Part shown: piece by piece, positions 8,272 to 15,603 of the stretch
How the letters are laid out: each line of letters opens with the position of its first letter
Position numbering within the stretch: the stretch's first letter is position 1
NCBI GenBank assembly: GCA_050329415.1
Contig: JBHJOS010000081.1
Span: 1 to 22,912, forward strand
Direction: 5' to 3'
From: JANNOG01 sp050329415
GTDB lineage: Bacteria > Actinomycetota > Actinomycetes > Actinomycetales > JBBAYJ01
Length of the DNA: 22,912 nucleotides
Position numbers and translations under genes: made by a program
The notes under the pieces: generated by a model
The model's database searches: none
What the model was told of the DNA's origin: nothing
The model's input: the letters and a program-made list of their open reading frames with translations, nothing else

Positions 8272-8321
8272 AGCATGAGCGCGTCGCTTGTTTTTTGCAA
8301 GTTAAGAAAGGCGAATAGCAT
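8272..8321. promoter_or_regulatory. Shared divergent promoter with HxlR-type palindrome
   Basis: CTTG-N7-CAAG (8287-8301) is a perfect palindrome in a T-rich island. Inside it, TTGCAA (8295-8300), itself self-complementary, can serve as -35 on both strands. On the plus strand TAGCAT (8316-8321) follows after 15 bases and lies five bases before ATG 8327, suggesting a leaderless regulator mRNA. On the minus strand CATGCT (plus 8272-8277) follows after 17 bases, ahead of the SRPBCC gene. A dimer bound here would block both promoters. Confidence 0.5.
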
Positions 8322-8326
8322 GTGAC

Positions 8327-9040
8327 ATGGCTCGAACCAGCTACGACATGCACTGCGCCGTGGCCAAGGCGCTGGAGGTGCTCGGCGAACGCTGGACCCT
8401 GCTCGTGGTCCGGGAGCTCCTGACCGGCCCGAAGCGGTACGCCGACCTGCGGGCGGGCCTGCCCGGCATCGCGACCAACATGCTCACCGACCGCCTGCGG
8501 AGCCTGCAGGCCGCGGACGTCGTCACCCGTCGCGAGCTGCCCGCTCCCGCGGCGTCCGTCGTGTACGAGCTGACCGAGCGCGGGCGCGAGCTGAAGCCGG
8601 TGCTGCTGGCGATGGCGGCCTGGGGACAGCCGCTGCTCGGACGGCTCCAGCCGGGCGCGCAGTTTCGGCTGGCGTGGCTCATGGTCGCGCTGGACGGCGC
8701 CTACGATCCCGCCGCTGTCCCCGACCCGCTCACGCTCACCGTGACCGTGGACGGCGAGCAGCTCACGATCACGGCCCACGGCGCCCGGCACGAGGTGCGG
8801 GACGGGCCACCGGCCGACGGCGGACCGGCCGACGGCGGACCGGGCACGCTGATCTCGGTCCGTGCCGACGGGTCGACGTTCCTGGACTGGGCGACCGGGT
8901 TGGTGTCGGACGCCGCGGCGGCGAGGGCTGGGCTGCACGTCGACCCGGGTGACGGACTCGCCGTGCTGCGTCGGATGTACCGCATCGGGCAGGACACTCC
9001 CGGCGTCGCCGCCGTCGTCCCCCCGCCCAGCGGCCACTGA
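8327..9040 (+). CDS. HxlR/MarR-like winged-helix transcriptional regulator
   Basis: This 237-residue protein has an N-terminal HxlR domain (residues about 8-100): CAVAKALEVLGERWTLLVVR, the recognition region RYADLRAGLPGIATNMLTDR and the wing ending in VYELTERGRELKPVL. HxlR proteins act as dimers and often repress a divergent gene. The C-terminal 120 residues form an extra domain with TLTVTVDGEQLTI and TFLDWATGLVSDAAAARAG, resembling SCP2-like lipid-binding extensions seen in some actinobacterial HxlR proteins, with a PADGG tandem linker. A lipid-sensing role would match the divergent SRPBCC gene, but this is inference. ATG 8327 has no ribosome site; a -10 at 8316-8321 suggests leaderless translation. 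It converges with the CBS gene 13 bases away. Confidence 0.85.
   Translation: MARTSYDMHCAVAKALEVLGERWTLLVVRELLTGPKRYADLRAGLPGIATNMLTDRLRSLQAADVVTRRELPAPAASVVYELTERGRELKPVLLAMAAWGQPLLGRLQPGAQFRLAWLMVALDGAYDPAAVPDPLTLTVTVDGEQLTITAHGARHEVRDGPPADGGPADGGPGTLISVRADGSTFLDWATGLVSDAAAARAGLHVDPGDGLAVLRRMYRIGQDTPGVAAVVPPPSGH
8811..8840 (+). repeat. Tandem 15-base repeat inside the HxlR gene
   Basis: CGGCCGACGGCGGAC occurs twice head to tail and encodes a doubled PADGG in a linker within the C-terminal extension. The unit is a multiple of three, so copy changes would keep the frame. Confidence 0.8.
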
Positions 9041-9053
9041 CCCGGGGAGCAGA

Positions 9054-9482
9054 TCAGCTGCTGATGTAGCCGACCAGCTGGTCCCGCTCGTCCTGCAGCT
9101 GGTCGATCCGGTGCTTGACCACGTCGCCGATGCTGACGATCCCGACCAGGGCGTCGGCCTCGACGACGGGAACGTGTCGGAACCGCCGGTCCGTCATGAG
9201 CCGCATCAGCTCGTCGACCGTTGCCGACGGCTCGCAGGTGTGGACCTCGCTCGTCATGATCGACGCCACCGGCGCCTCGAGCAGCGCGGCGCCCGTGACG
9301 CGCAGGCCCCGGACCACGTCGCGCTCGCTGACGATGCCGTCGACGCTCCGGCCGTCGTCGGTGACCACGAGTGCGCCGACCCGGTGCTCGGCCAGCCGCT
9401 CGACGAGCGCCCGCACGGTTTCGTGCGACGCGATGGTCGCGACGTCACGACCCTTGCGGCGCAGGATGTGGGAGATCCGCAT
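9054..9482 (-). CDS. Tandem CBS-domain protein
   Basis: This 142-residue protein consists almost wholly of two CBS domains: residues about 8-60 (TIASHETVRALVERLAEHRV, then GIVSERDVVRGL) and about 73-130 (IMTSEVHTCEPSATVDELMR, then RFRHVPVVEADALVGIVSIGDVV). Such pairs form a Bateman module that binds adenine nucleotides. No partner enzymatic domain is present. Stand-alone pairs of this size include the mycobacterial Hrp1 (Rv2626c), a member of the DosR hypoxia regulon, and the likeness is in domain layout. ATG 9482 is preceded by a strong GGAGGAGGAG, so the start is firm. It is divergent from the anti-sigma-like gene over 185 bases. Confidence 0.9.
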   Translation of the reverse strand: MRISHILRRKGRDVATIASHETVRALVERLAEHRVGALVVTDDGRSVDGIVSERDVVRGLRVTGAALLEAPVASIMTSEVHTCEPSATVDELMRLMTDRRFRHVPVVEADALVGIVSIGDVVKHRIDQLQDERDQLVGYISS

Positions 9483-9507
9483 GACTCCTCCTCCCCGGGG
9501 AACCGGG

Positions 9508-9528
9508 GGCGGCGGCCGGCCCGCCGCC
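9508..9528. repeat. GC-only inverted repeat in the divergent region
   Basis: Arms GGCGGCG and CGCCGCC (7 bases each) flank GCCGGCC. It lies 26 bases upstream of the CBS gene start in the divergent region and could form a hairpin or cruciform. Chance is likely at this GC content. Confidence 0.3.
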
Positions 9529-9632
9529 TTCGGCCGCCGGAATCCGACGGTAGCGCGCCGGCTGTGCCCAGCGACAGATCCGTTCAGACCTGGAGCGGTG
9601 CACGAGTGGGCGCGTGGACCCGCACCGACTCG

Positions 9633-9661
9633 TGTAACGCTCCCGGCGCCCGGGACGTTCT
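9633..9661 (+). promoter_or_regulatory. ECF sigma-type promoter for the anti-sigma-like gene
   Basis: TGTAAC (9633-9638) and CGTTCT (9656-9661) are separated by 17 bases. This resembles ECF promoters with an -AAC- -35 element and a CGTT -10 element, such as those of Streptomyces BldN (CGTAAC/CGTT). GTG 9668 follows seven bases after the -10 element with no ribosome site, so the mRNA would be leaderless. An ECF factor is encoded about 1 kb downstream. Confidence 0.45.
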
Positions 9662-9667
9662 TCCACC

Positions 9668-10549
9668 GTGACATCCGCGTCGGACGACCCCGGGCGGTCG
9701 CCCCGTGCGACCTCCCGCGCCTGGGGGCGGGACGTCGGCGGCGACTTCACCGACGAGCGGGTCGCCGCTCTCGTGGCGGCTCTCCGTCGCCCGCCGGCGG
9801 CCGGCGAGCTGGCGGCCGAGGCGAGCATGATGGCCGCCTTCACCGTGGCAGGGGCGGGCCGGGACGCTGCGGGACGCGGCCGGAGAACGACGATGAGGGC
9901 ACGGCTCGCGGCGAGGTGGGCCGTGGTCGCCGCTGCCGTGACCACCCTGACCCTCGGCACTGCTGCGGCCGCCTACACGGGCAGCCTGCCCGGACCGTTG
10001 CGGGACGCCGCCCACCAGGTCATGGGTTCCCCTGCGGCCGAGCCGGCGGCCGCCCCCCCGATCCTGCCGGCCGTTGCGACGGCGTCCGGGACCCCGTCGG
10101 CCACGGTCGGCGCCACCGGTCCCGGCACCGAAGTGCCTGGTCCTGCGGCCTTCGGTCTCTGCACCGCCTACGCTGCCGGTGACCTCGACCCGCAGTCGCC
10201 GGTCGGTCGCGCGCTGGCGGACGCCGCCGGCGGCGACGGCATCGAGCAGTTCTGTGCGGAGGTGGAGCGGCGCGGGCCCCCGGACGGCATCCCGACGACC
10301 GGGGTCGGCGGGGCCGGGCGGCCGACGAGTGGGTCCGGGGCGCCGCCGGTGGCCGTCACCACGGACGGGTCGACCGACCACCCCACCGATCCGTCGCCGT
10401 CGTCCTCGACCGACCCGTCTGTCGCCCACGACCCGCCCGCTGCCCCGGAGTCGTCGATGGCTCCGGGCGAGACGCCACCGGCCGGTGGAGCGGCCGCCGG
10501 AGCCGGTCGAGAACCGGACCCGCTTCCCATGACCTCCCCGACCTCGTAG
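9668..10549 (+). CDS. Anti-sigma-like single-pass membrane protein
   Basis: This 293-residue protein has a cytoplasmic N-terminal segment (DERVAALVAALRRPPAAGEL, then AAEASMMAAF), one membrane helix at about residues 80-103 (WAVVAAAVTTLTLGTAAAAY) followed by TGSLPGPLRDAAHQVMG, and an extracytoplasmic Pro/Ser/Thr/Asp-rich tail of about 170 residues. Two cysteines (FGLCTAY and EQFCAEV) flank a small possibly folded part at about 158-195. Proteins of this layout commonly accompany actinobacterial ECF sigma genes, but I see no classical zinc-binding HxxxCxxC anti-sigma motif. The start is GTG 9668, placed seven bases after an ECF-like -10. The next gene on the strand is the ECF factor, 143 bases on, past an inverted repeat. 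A sigma-binding role is inference. Confidence 0.65.
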   Translation: MTSASDDPGRSPRATSRAWGRDVGGDFTDERVAALVAALRRPPAAGELAAEASMMAAFTVAGAGRDAAGRGRRTTMRARLAARWAVVAAAVTTLTLGTAAAAYTGSLPGPLRDAAHQVMGSPAAEPAAAPPILPAVATASGTPSATVGATGPGTEVPGPAAFGLCTAYAAGDLDPQSPVGRALADAAGGDGIEQFCAEVERRGPPDGIPTTGVGGAGRPTSGSGAPPVAVTTDGSTDHPTDPSPSSSTDPSVAHDPPAAPESSMAPGETPPAGGAAAGAGREPDPLPMTSPTS

Positions 10550-10599
10550 GACCCGGCCCCGGTGCCCGTCCGTCACGCCGCCCGTCGGCCCCCAGAGCC

Positions 10600-10669
10600 C
10601 CTGCACATCCCCGGGCACACCCGCTCCATCGGGTGCGAGTCCCCCCGCTCTCGCCCGGGGATGTGCAGG
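10600..10669. repeat. Nested inverted repeat between membrane protein and ECF sigma genes
   Basis: The arm CCTGCACATCCCCGGGC (10600-10616) is perfectly complementary to 10653-10669 (17 pairs). Inside the 36-base spacer lies a second hairpin, CACCCG-CTCCAT-CGGGTG (10618-10635). The outer right arm ends 17 bases before the GGAG of the sigma gene. Possible roles are a terminator of the membrane-protein gene, an attenuator or a two-site operator. There is no U-tract after it. Confidence 0.65.
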
Positions 10670-10692
10670 CCCACGGCTCCGGAGCCGGAGGC

Positions 10693-11298
10693 ATGACCGG
10701 GACCGACGACCCGCCGGGTGCACCCGGCGGGGACTTCCCAAGCCTCCTGGCGGCCGCCGCGCGCGGTGACCAGGAGGCGTTCCGCTCGTTGTGGCGTTCC
10801 CGGCACCCGCCGCTGCTCCGCTACCTGCGGGTCCTGTGCGGCGACGCCGCAGAGGACGTCGCCGCGGACACCTGGCTGGCGGTCATCCCGCGGCTGGGCT
10901 CGTTCGACGGCGACGAGGCGGCGTTCGGGCGGTGGCTGGTGGTGGTCGCCCGGAATCGGGCCCGCGACGTCGCCCGCCGGGCCGCCCGCCGCCCGGAGAC
11001 GCCGGTGGGCGAGCTGACCGTCGGTGGCGTCGTCGGGGACGCCGCGGACGCGGCGCTCGAGACGATCACCACCCGGGCCGCTCTCGCCCTGGTGGCGAGC
11101 CTGCCTCGGGACCAGGCGGAGATGCTGGCGCTGCGGGTCGTCGTCGGGATGGACGTGGCGGATGTCGCGGTGATCGTCGGCCGCAGCCCGGGGGCCGTTC
11201 GGGTCGCCGTCCACCGCGGGCTGCGGACCCTGGCCGCCCGCCTCGCTGTCGACGACCCGGGCCGGACCCGCGGGCTCGCTCATCCGGCCCGGCGCTGA
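10693..11298 (+). CDS. ECF-family RNA polymerase sigma factor
   Basis: This 201-residue protein has region 2 at about residues 15-85 (AAAARGDQEAFRSLWRSRHP, then AEDVAADTWLAVIPRL and FGRWLVVVARNRARDVARR) and region 4 at about 128-180 (ALVASLPRDQAEMLALRVVV, then VIVGRSPGAVRVAVHRGLRT). There is no C-terminal extension, so it is a compact ECF factor. ATG 10693 follows GGAG at a short spacing; the upstream ATG at 10633 lies within the inverted repeat and would add a non-conserved stretch. The gene lies downstream of an anti-sigma-like membrane protein, which may hold it inactive and which carries an ECF-type promoter. Its last 19 bases overlap the 3' end of the ATPase gene on the other strand. Confidence 0.85.
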   Translation: MTGTDDPPGAPGGDFPSLLAAAARGDQEAFRSLWRSRHPPLLRYLRVLCGDAAEDVAADTWLAVIPRLGSFDGDEAAFGRWLVVVARNRARDVARRAARRPETPVGELTVGGVVGDAADAALETITTRAALALVASLPRDQAEMLALRVVVGMDVADVAVIVGRSPGAVRVAVHRGLRTLAARLAVDDPGRTRGLAHPARR

Positions 11299-13898
11299 CG
11301 CCGGCGTCGCAGGGCCTTGTCGGCGGCGTCGGCCGCGAGGACGGCCGGGGCTGCGGCGAGCGCCACGGCCCAGCCGAGCACCGGCGGAACCGCGTGCCCC
11401 AGCACGTCGGCCACGGGTGGGACACCGAGGAACGCCGCGAGGGCGAGGACCTCGACGACGACAGCCACGACGAGGAGACGGTTCCCCCGCCGCCGCAGCC
11501 GCCACGGCGGGCGGTGCTCGCTGCGGCAGGCGAACGCGGCGGCGAGCTGGCCGGCGACCACCGCGGTGAACGCCGCCCCGGAGGCCGCGGCCAGCACCTG
11601 CGGCGCCGGCAGGGGACCGCCCGGCCGCCATCCGGCCAGCGCCATGACGGCGATGAACGCCGACATCTCGACCACGGCCTCGGCCGGTCCCAGGACGCCG
11701 AACACGCGGCGCAGCAGTGCCCCGTCGAGCAACCGGCGGCGCGGGACCTCCCGGCCGGGGCGCAGCACACCGCGGCCCGGCGGCTCCGCGCCGAGGGCGA
11801 GGGCCGGCAGCAGATCCGTGCCGATGTCGAGGGCGAGGATCTGCAGGACGCCCAGGGCCAGCGGGAACCTGCCGCCGGACAGCGCCCACACCACGAACGG
11901 CGTCAGCTCCGCGACGTTGTCGGTGAGGTGGTAGGTGAGGAAGCGGCGGATGTTCGTCGAGGTCGCGCGCCCCTGCTCGACGGCGGCGACGACGGTGGTG
12001 AAGTCGTCGTCCAGCAGGACGAGGTCCGCCGCCTCCCGGGCGACGTCCGTGCCGGAGGCGCCCATGGCCACGCCGACGTCGGCCTCCTGCAGGGCCGGAC
12101 CGTCGTTGACCCCGTCACCCGTCATGGCGACGACATGGCCGCGGGCTCGCAGGGCCCGGGCGATCCGGAGCTTGTCCTCCGGCGACACCCGCGCCACGAC
12201 CACGCCGTCCCGGTCGAGGAGGGCGCCCAGGACGGCCTCGTCGGCCGGCAGGTCGCGCCCCTCGACCACGAGCCCCTCGGGACCCACGAGGCCGACCTCC
12301 TCGGCCACGGCCCGGGCCGTGGCCGGGTGATCGCCGGTCACCATAGCGATCCGGATCCCCGCGTCGCGGCAGCGGGCGAGGGCCGCCGCGACGTGGGGTC
12401 GTGGCGGGTCGCGGAAGCCGACCACGCCGAGCAGCTCGAGGTCCCGCTCGACCTCCGCGGCGTCTGTGGCAGCGGCGGCGGCCACCGCATCGCTCGTGCG
12501 CGCGGCCACGGCGAGCAGGCGCAGGCCGCTCGCGGCCATCCGGTCGATCACGGCGGCGGCGTCGGCCGGTGCCCGGGCGCAGCGGGTGAGGACCGCGTCC
12601 GGTGCGCCCTTGACGGCGACCAGGTCGCCGCCCACGACCGAGGTCATCCGGCGGCGAGGATCGAAGGCGAACCGCCGCCGCACGGGCGCCTCCCGGACCG
12701 CCGCGGCCGCGACGCCGAGCCGTCGCGCGAACGCGTCGAGCGCCGCCTCCATCGGGTCCCCGACCGGTGCCCACGAACCGTTGTCGCGCCGGACCGCGTG
12801 ACCCGAGGAGCACCGGACGGCGGCCGTCGCGAGCCGGCGCACCGCGGGACCCGTGCCGGCGGCCGGTACGACCGGCTCCGACGGGTCGTACCCGGCACCG
12901 GGCACGGTGACGGTGCCGCCGGGCGTCCACACCTCGACGACGGACATCTCGTTGCGGGTCAGCGTCCCCGTCTTGTCCGTGCACACGTAGGTGGTGGCGC
13001 CGAGAGTCTCGACGCAGTCCATCCGCCGCACCAGCGCGTGCCGGCGGGCCATCCGCTGCGCGCCCACGGCCAGCGACAGCGTGACCGTCGGCAGCAGGCC
13101 CTCCGGTACCAGCGCCACCGTCACCCCGACCGCGAACAGGAACCCGTCGGTGATCGGCAGCCCGACCAGCAGGGAGACCGCGAAGAACGCCGCGCCCACC
13201 GACACCGCGATGACCGCGAGGCCGCGGACGACCCGGTGCAGCTCCCGGGCCAGCGGGCTCGGTGGGCGCCGCACCTCGCCGGAGAGCCGGGCGATCCCGG
13301 CCAGCCGGGTCCCCTCGCCGGTCGCCGTCACGCGGGCCTCGCCCTCGCCCTCGACGACGAAGGTACCGGCCGGGACCGGGTCGCCGAGGTCGAGCACTTC
13401 GGGCACCGACTCGCCGGTCAGCAGCGCCGTGTCGAGGGCGAGCCCGTGGCTGTCGAGGACCTCGAGGTCGGCGCTGACCCGGTCCCCGGGGCTCAGCAGC
13501 ACGACATCCCCGGGCACGAGGTCGCGGGAGTCCACGACGGTGCGCCGGCCGTCCCGGCGGACGGTGGCCCGGGAGGGCAGCAGGTCCCGCAGCTTCTCAC
13601 CGGCCCGGTCCGCGCGGTACTCCTGCGCGAAGGCGAAGACGCCGTTGATGAGGACGACCACGGCGATCGCGACCCCGAGCTGCGGCATGCCGGCAAGGAG
13701 CGCCAGGGCCGCCGCCGCCCACAGCAGCACGGCGAAGAAGTGGGTGAACTGCGCACCCAGCCGTCGCCACGCGGACCGGCGACGTGGCTTCGGCAGCACG
13801 TTGGGCCCGTCACGGGCGAGGCGGTGACGGGCCTCGGCGGTGGTGAGCCCCGGGGGAGGCGTCGGTGGCCGGGCCGAGGGCGCCGCCGTGGCGGTCAT
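11280..13898 (-). CDS. P-type cation-transporting ATPase (P2 class)
   Basis: This 872-residue ion pump has all core motifs: TGES (161-164), CTDKTGTLT with the phosphorylated Asp308, and MTGDGVND (592-599). The first membrane pair is FFAVLLWAAAALALLAGM and LGVAIAVVVLINGVFAFAQE. The fourth helix carries VPEGLLPTVTLSL, and a late helix carries LALDIGTDLLPALALG. Both patterns resemble the Na,K-ATPase-like side of P2 pumps more than heavy-metal P1 pumps (no CPC motif). The exact ion cannot be read from the sequence; K, Na, Ca or Mg are possible. ATG 13898 gives the usual start a few residues before GLTTAEARHRLARDGPN; its ribosome site is weak. It is divergent from the histidine kinase gene. Confidence 0.9.
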   Translation of the reverse strand: MTATAAPSARPPTPPPGLTTAEARHRLARDGPNVLPKPRRRSAWRRLGAQFTHFFAVLLWAAAALALLAGMPQLGVAIAVVVLINGVFAFAQEYRADRAGEKLRDLLPSRATVRRDGRRTVVDSRDLVPGDVVLLSPGDRVSADLEVLDSHGLALDTALLTGESVPEVLDLGDPVPAGTFVVEGEGEARVTATGEGTRLAGIARLSGEVRRPPSPLARELHRVVRGLAVIAVSVGAAFFAVSLLVGLPITDGFLFAVGVTVALVPEGLLPTVTLSLAVGAQRMARRHALVRRMDCVETLGATTYVCTDKTGTLTRNEMSVVEVWTPGGTVTVPGAGYDPSEPVVPAAGTGPAVRRLATAAVRCSSGHAVRRDNGSWAPVGDPMEAALDAFARRLGVAAAAVREAPVRRRFAFDPRRRMTSVVGGDLVAVKGAPDAVLTRCARAPADAAAVIDRMAASGLRLLAVAARTSDAVAAAAATDAAEVERDLELLGVVGFRDPPRPHVAAALARCRDAGIRIAMVTGDHPATARAVAEEVGLVGPEGLVVEGRDLPADEAVLGALLDRDGVVVARVSPEDKLRIARALRARGHVVAMTGDGVNDGPALQEADVGVAMGASGTDVAREAADLVLLDDDFTTVVAAVEQGRATSTNIRRFLTYHLTDNVAELTPFVVWALSGGRFPLALGVLQILALDIGTDLLPALALGAEPPGRGVLRPGREVPRRRLLDGALLRRVFGVLGPAEAVVEMSAFIAVMALAGWRPGGPLPAPQVLAAASGAAFTAVVAGQLAAAFACRSEHRPPWRLRRRGNRLLVVAVVVEVLALAAFLGVPPVADVLGHAVPPVLGWAVALAAAPAVLAADAADKALRRRRQRRAG

Positions 13899-13943
13899 GG
13901 CCCCAGTGCACGCCCGGCGGGCTGCGGCGGGAAGGAGCCGATG

Positions 13944-13964
13944 GTCCCGCGGGGGGCGCGGGAC
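13944..13964. promoter_or_regulatory. Inverted repeat between ATPase and histidine kinase genes
   Basis: Arms GTCCCGCG (13944-13951) and CGCGGGAC (13957-13964) are separated by five G. The repeat lies 46 bases upstream of the ATPase start and 92 bases upstream of the kinase start. The GTCCC/GGGAC halves are those of DosR-like regulators, but in reversed order. A further GGGACC begins four bases later. Confidence 0.4.
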
Positions 13965-14055
13965 GGGACCTCTGACACTGGTCTCCGGGACGGAATGCCG
14001 TTGGAGTCGACGAGGTGGCCGGGGCGCGGGTGGTCGACGGGCCCGAGGTGGCGAC

Positions 14056-15573
14056 GTGACGGCGACTCGTGAGCCGACGGGCGCGCCTGCGGGAACGCCC
14101 GACACGTGGGACGGCGCCGAGGTCGTGGTGGTGGACACCGACGGCGTGATCGTGGCCGTCAACGACGAGTGGCTCGACTTCTGCCACCGCAACGGCGGTG
14201 ACCCGCTGCGGTGCGGCGTCGGCACGTCCTACCTCGCGGCCTGCGAGGCAGCCGCCGGGGATCCGGTCGCCGACGCCGTCGCGGCCGTGTTGCGGGCGGC
14301 GCTCGACGGCCGGCGGACCGGGCCGCAGCGGGTGACCGTGCCCTGCCACACCCCGACGACCCGGCGGTGGTACGACGTCCACGTCCTGCCGCACCGGGGG
14401 GACCTGGGGGAACCGACGGGGGCCTCGATCGCCGTACTCCCGGTCCTCGCCCCGTCCGACCCGGAGAGCTCGGCCGCTGCTGCCGGTCTCGGTCTGCCCT
14501 ACGGCGACCTGCTCGACGTGCTCGACCTCGTCCCGGATCCGGTCCTGGTGCTGGACCGCCGGTTGCGCGTGGTCCACGCGAACCTCGGGGCGGCCCGCTG
14601 GCTCGAGTACGCCCCCGACCACCTGGTGGGCAAGCCCCTGGGCGATCTCGGGTCGCCGTCCGGCACCGGGCCGGACCCGCAGGGACCCGACGTGGAGCAC
14701 GCGATCCGGGACGCTCCGGACGGCTCCCTGGTGCAGCGGTGGGTGTTCCGGTCCCGGGCCGGCGAGGCGCGGACCGCCGAGGCGCACCTGCACCTCAGCG
14801 GCGCCCCGGGGGATCGGGTCCGGGTGGTCCTCGTGGCGCGGGACGTGGGCGAGCGGGAGGCACTGGACCGGCTGCGCCGGCGGCAGGCGGCGCTGGCGAC
14901 CCGCGAGCGCGCGGCCCGCCAGCGGCTCGCCGTCCTGCAGGACCGGCAGCGGATCGCCCGGGACCTCCACGACACTGTGATCCAGGACCTCATCGGCCTC
15001 GGCATGCACCTGCACGCCGAGGCCGGCCACGAACCGGACGCCGCCCGGCGGGCGCGGGACTCCGAACTCGTCGACCAGCTGGATCGCGTGGTGCGGCGGC
15101 TGCGGGCGGAGGTGTTCCAGCTGCGTGACAACCCGCCCGGGGTCTCGGTGGCCGAGTCCGTCGAGTCGCTGGTCGCCGAGGCCGCCCGCGTCCTCGGGCA
15201 TGTGCCGGCGCTGTCGCTCACCGGTCCCGTGGACGACCTCCCACCGGCCCTCGCCCGCGAGGTGACGCCGGTTCTGCGGGAGGCACTGTCCAACGTGACC
15301 CGGCACGCCACCGCCCGAGTCTCCTGGGTGACGGTCGCGGTCGCGGGCGGTGTCCTGCGCCTGGAGGTCGAGGACGACGGCCGCGGGCCGCCGCGGCGCG
15401 GAGCGCGGGGCGGCACGGGCCTGGCCAACCTCCGCGACCGCGCCGCCGCGCTGGGCGGCGACGCCGGGCTGGAGCCCCGCCCCGAGGGCGGCAGCCGCCT
15501 GTGGTGGCAGTGCCCCCTGAACGGCGCGCCGCACAGGCGCCGACGTGAGGAGGCCGACTCAGGCGGCGGCTGA
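14056..15573 (+). CDS. PAS-PAS sensor histidine kinase, NarL/DevS-type (HisKA_3)
   Basis: This 505-residue, apparently soluble kinase carries two PAS-like domains (about 18-130, starting VVVDTDGVIVAVNDEWLDF; about 150-270, with VPDPVLVLDRRLRVVHANLG), then a coiled segment (LRRRQAALATRERAARQRLA) leading into the HisKA_3 box RQRIARDLHDTVIQDLIGLG with phospho-acceptor His305. The ATP-binding domain follows: N-box REALSNVTRHA (Asn413), EVEDDGRGPP (Asp441) and GTGLANLRDRAAALGG. It resembles DevS/NarX kinases, but has PAS where DevS has GAF domains. No response regulator gene lies beside it, so it is an orphan here. GTG 14056 is preceded by GAGG at seven bases; the frame is open upstream but reads as non-coding. 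It is divergent from the P-type ATPase. Confidence 0.9.
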   Translation: MTATREPTGAPAGTPDTWDGAEVVVVDTDGVIVAVNDEWLDFCHRNGGDPLRCGVGTSYLAACEAAAGDPVADAVAAVLRAALDGRRTGPQRVTVPCHTPTTRRWYDVHVLPHRGDLGEPTGASIAVLPVLAPSDPESSAAAAGLGLPYGDLLDVLDLVPDPVLVLDRRLRVVHANLGAARWLEYAPDHLVGKPLGDLGSPSGTGPDPQGPDVEHAIRDAPDGSLVQRWVFRSRAGEARTAEAHLHLSGAPGDRVRVVLVARDVGEREALDRLRRRQAALATRERAARQRLAVLQDRQRIARDLHDTVIQDLIGLGMHLHAEAGHEPDAARRARDSELVDQLDRVVRRLRAEVFQLRDNPPGVSVAESVESLVAEAARVLGHVPALSLTGPVDDLPPALAREVTPVLREALSNVTRHATARVSWVTVAVAGGVLRLEVEDDGRGPPRRGARGGTGLANLRDRAAALGGDAGLEPRPEGGSRLWWQCPLNGAPHRRRREEADSGGG

Positions 15574-15603
15574 GCGGGCGGACCGGTGCCGCGCCGCCCC
15601 GGA

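Noticed and set aside
10791..14072. A 1093-codon open frame on the plus strand
   Set aside because: It is a GC-driven shadow: its product is Arg/Gly/Pro-rich without motifs, while the minus strand encodes a complete P-type ATPase and the plus strand an ECF factor in another frame.
13810..15534. A 574-codon minus-strand frame opposite the histidine kinase
   Set aside because: It has no recognisable motif; the plus strand carries a full kinase with all ATP-binding boxes.
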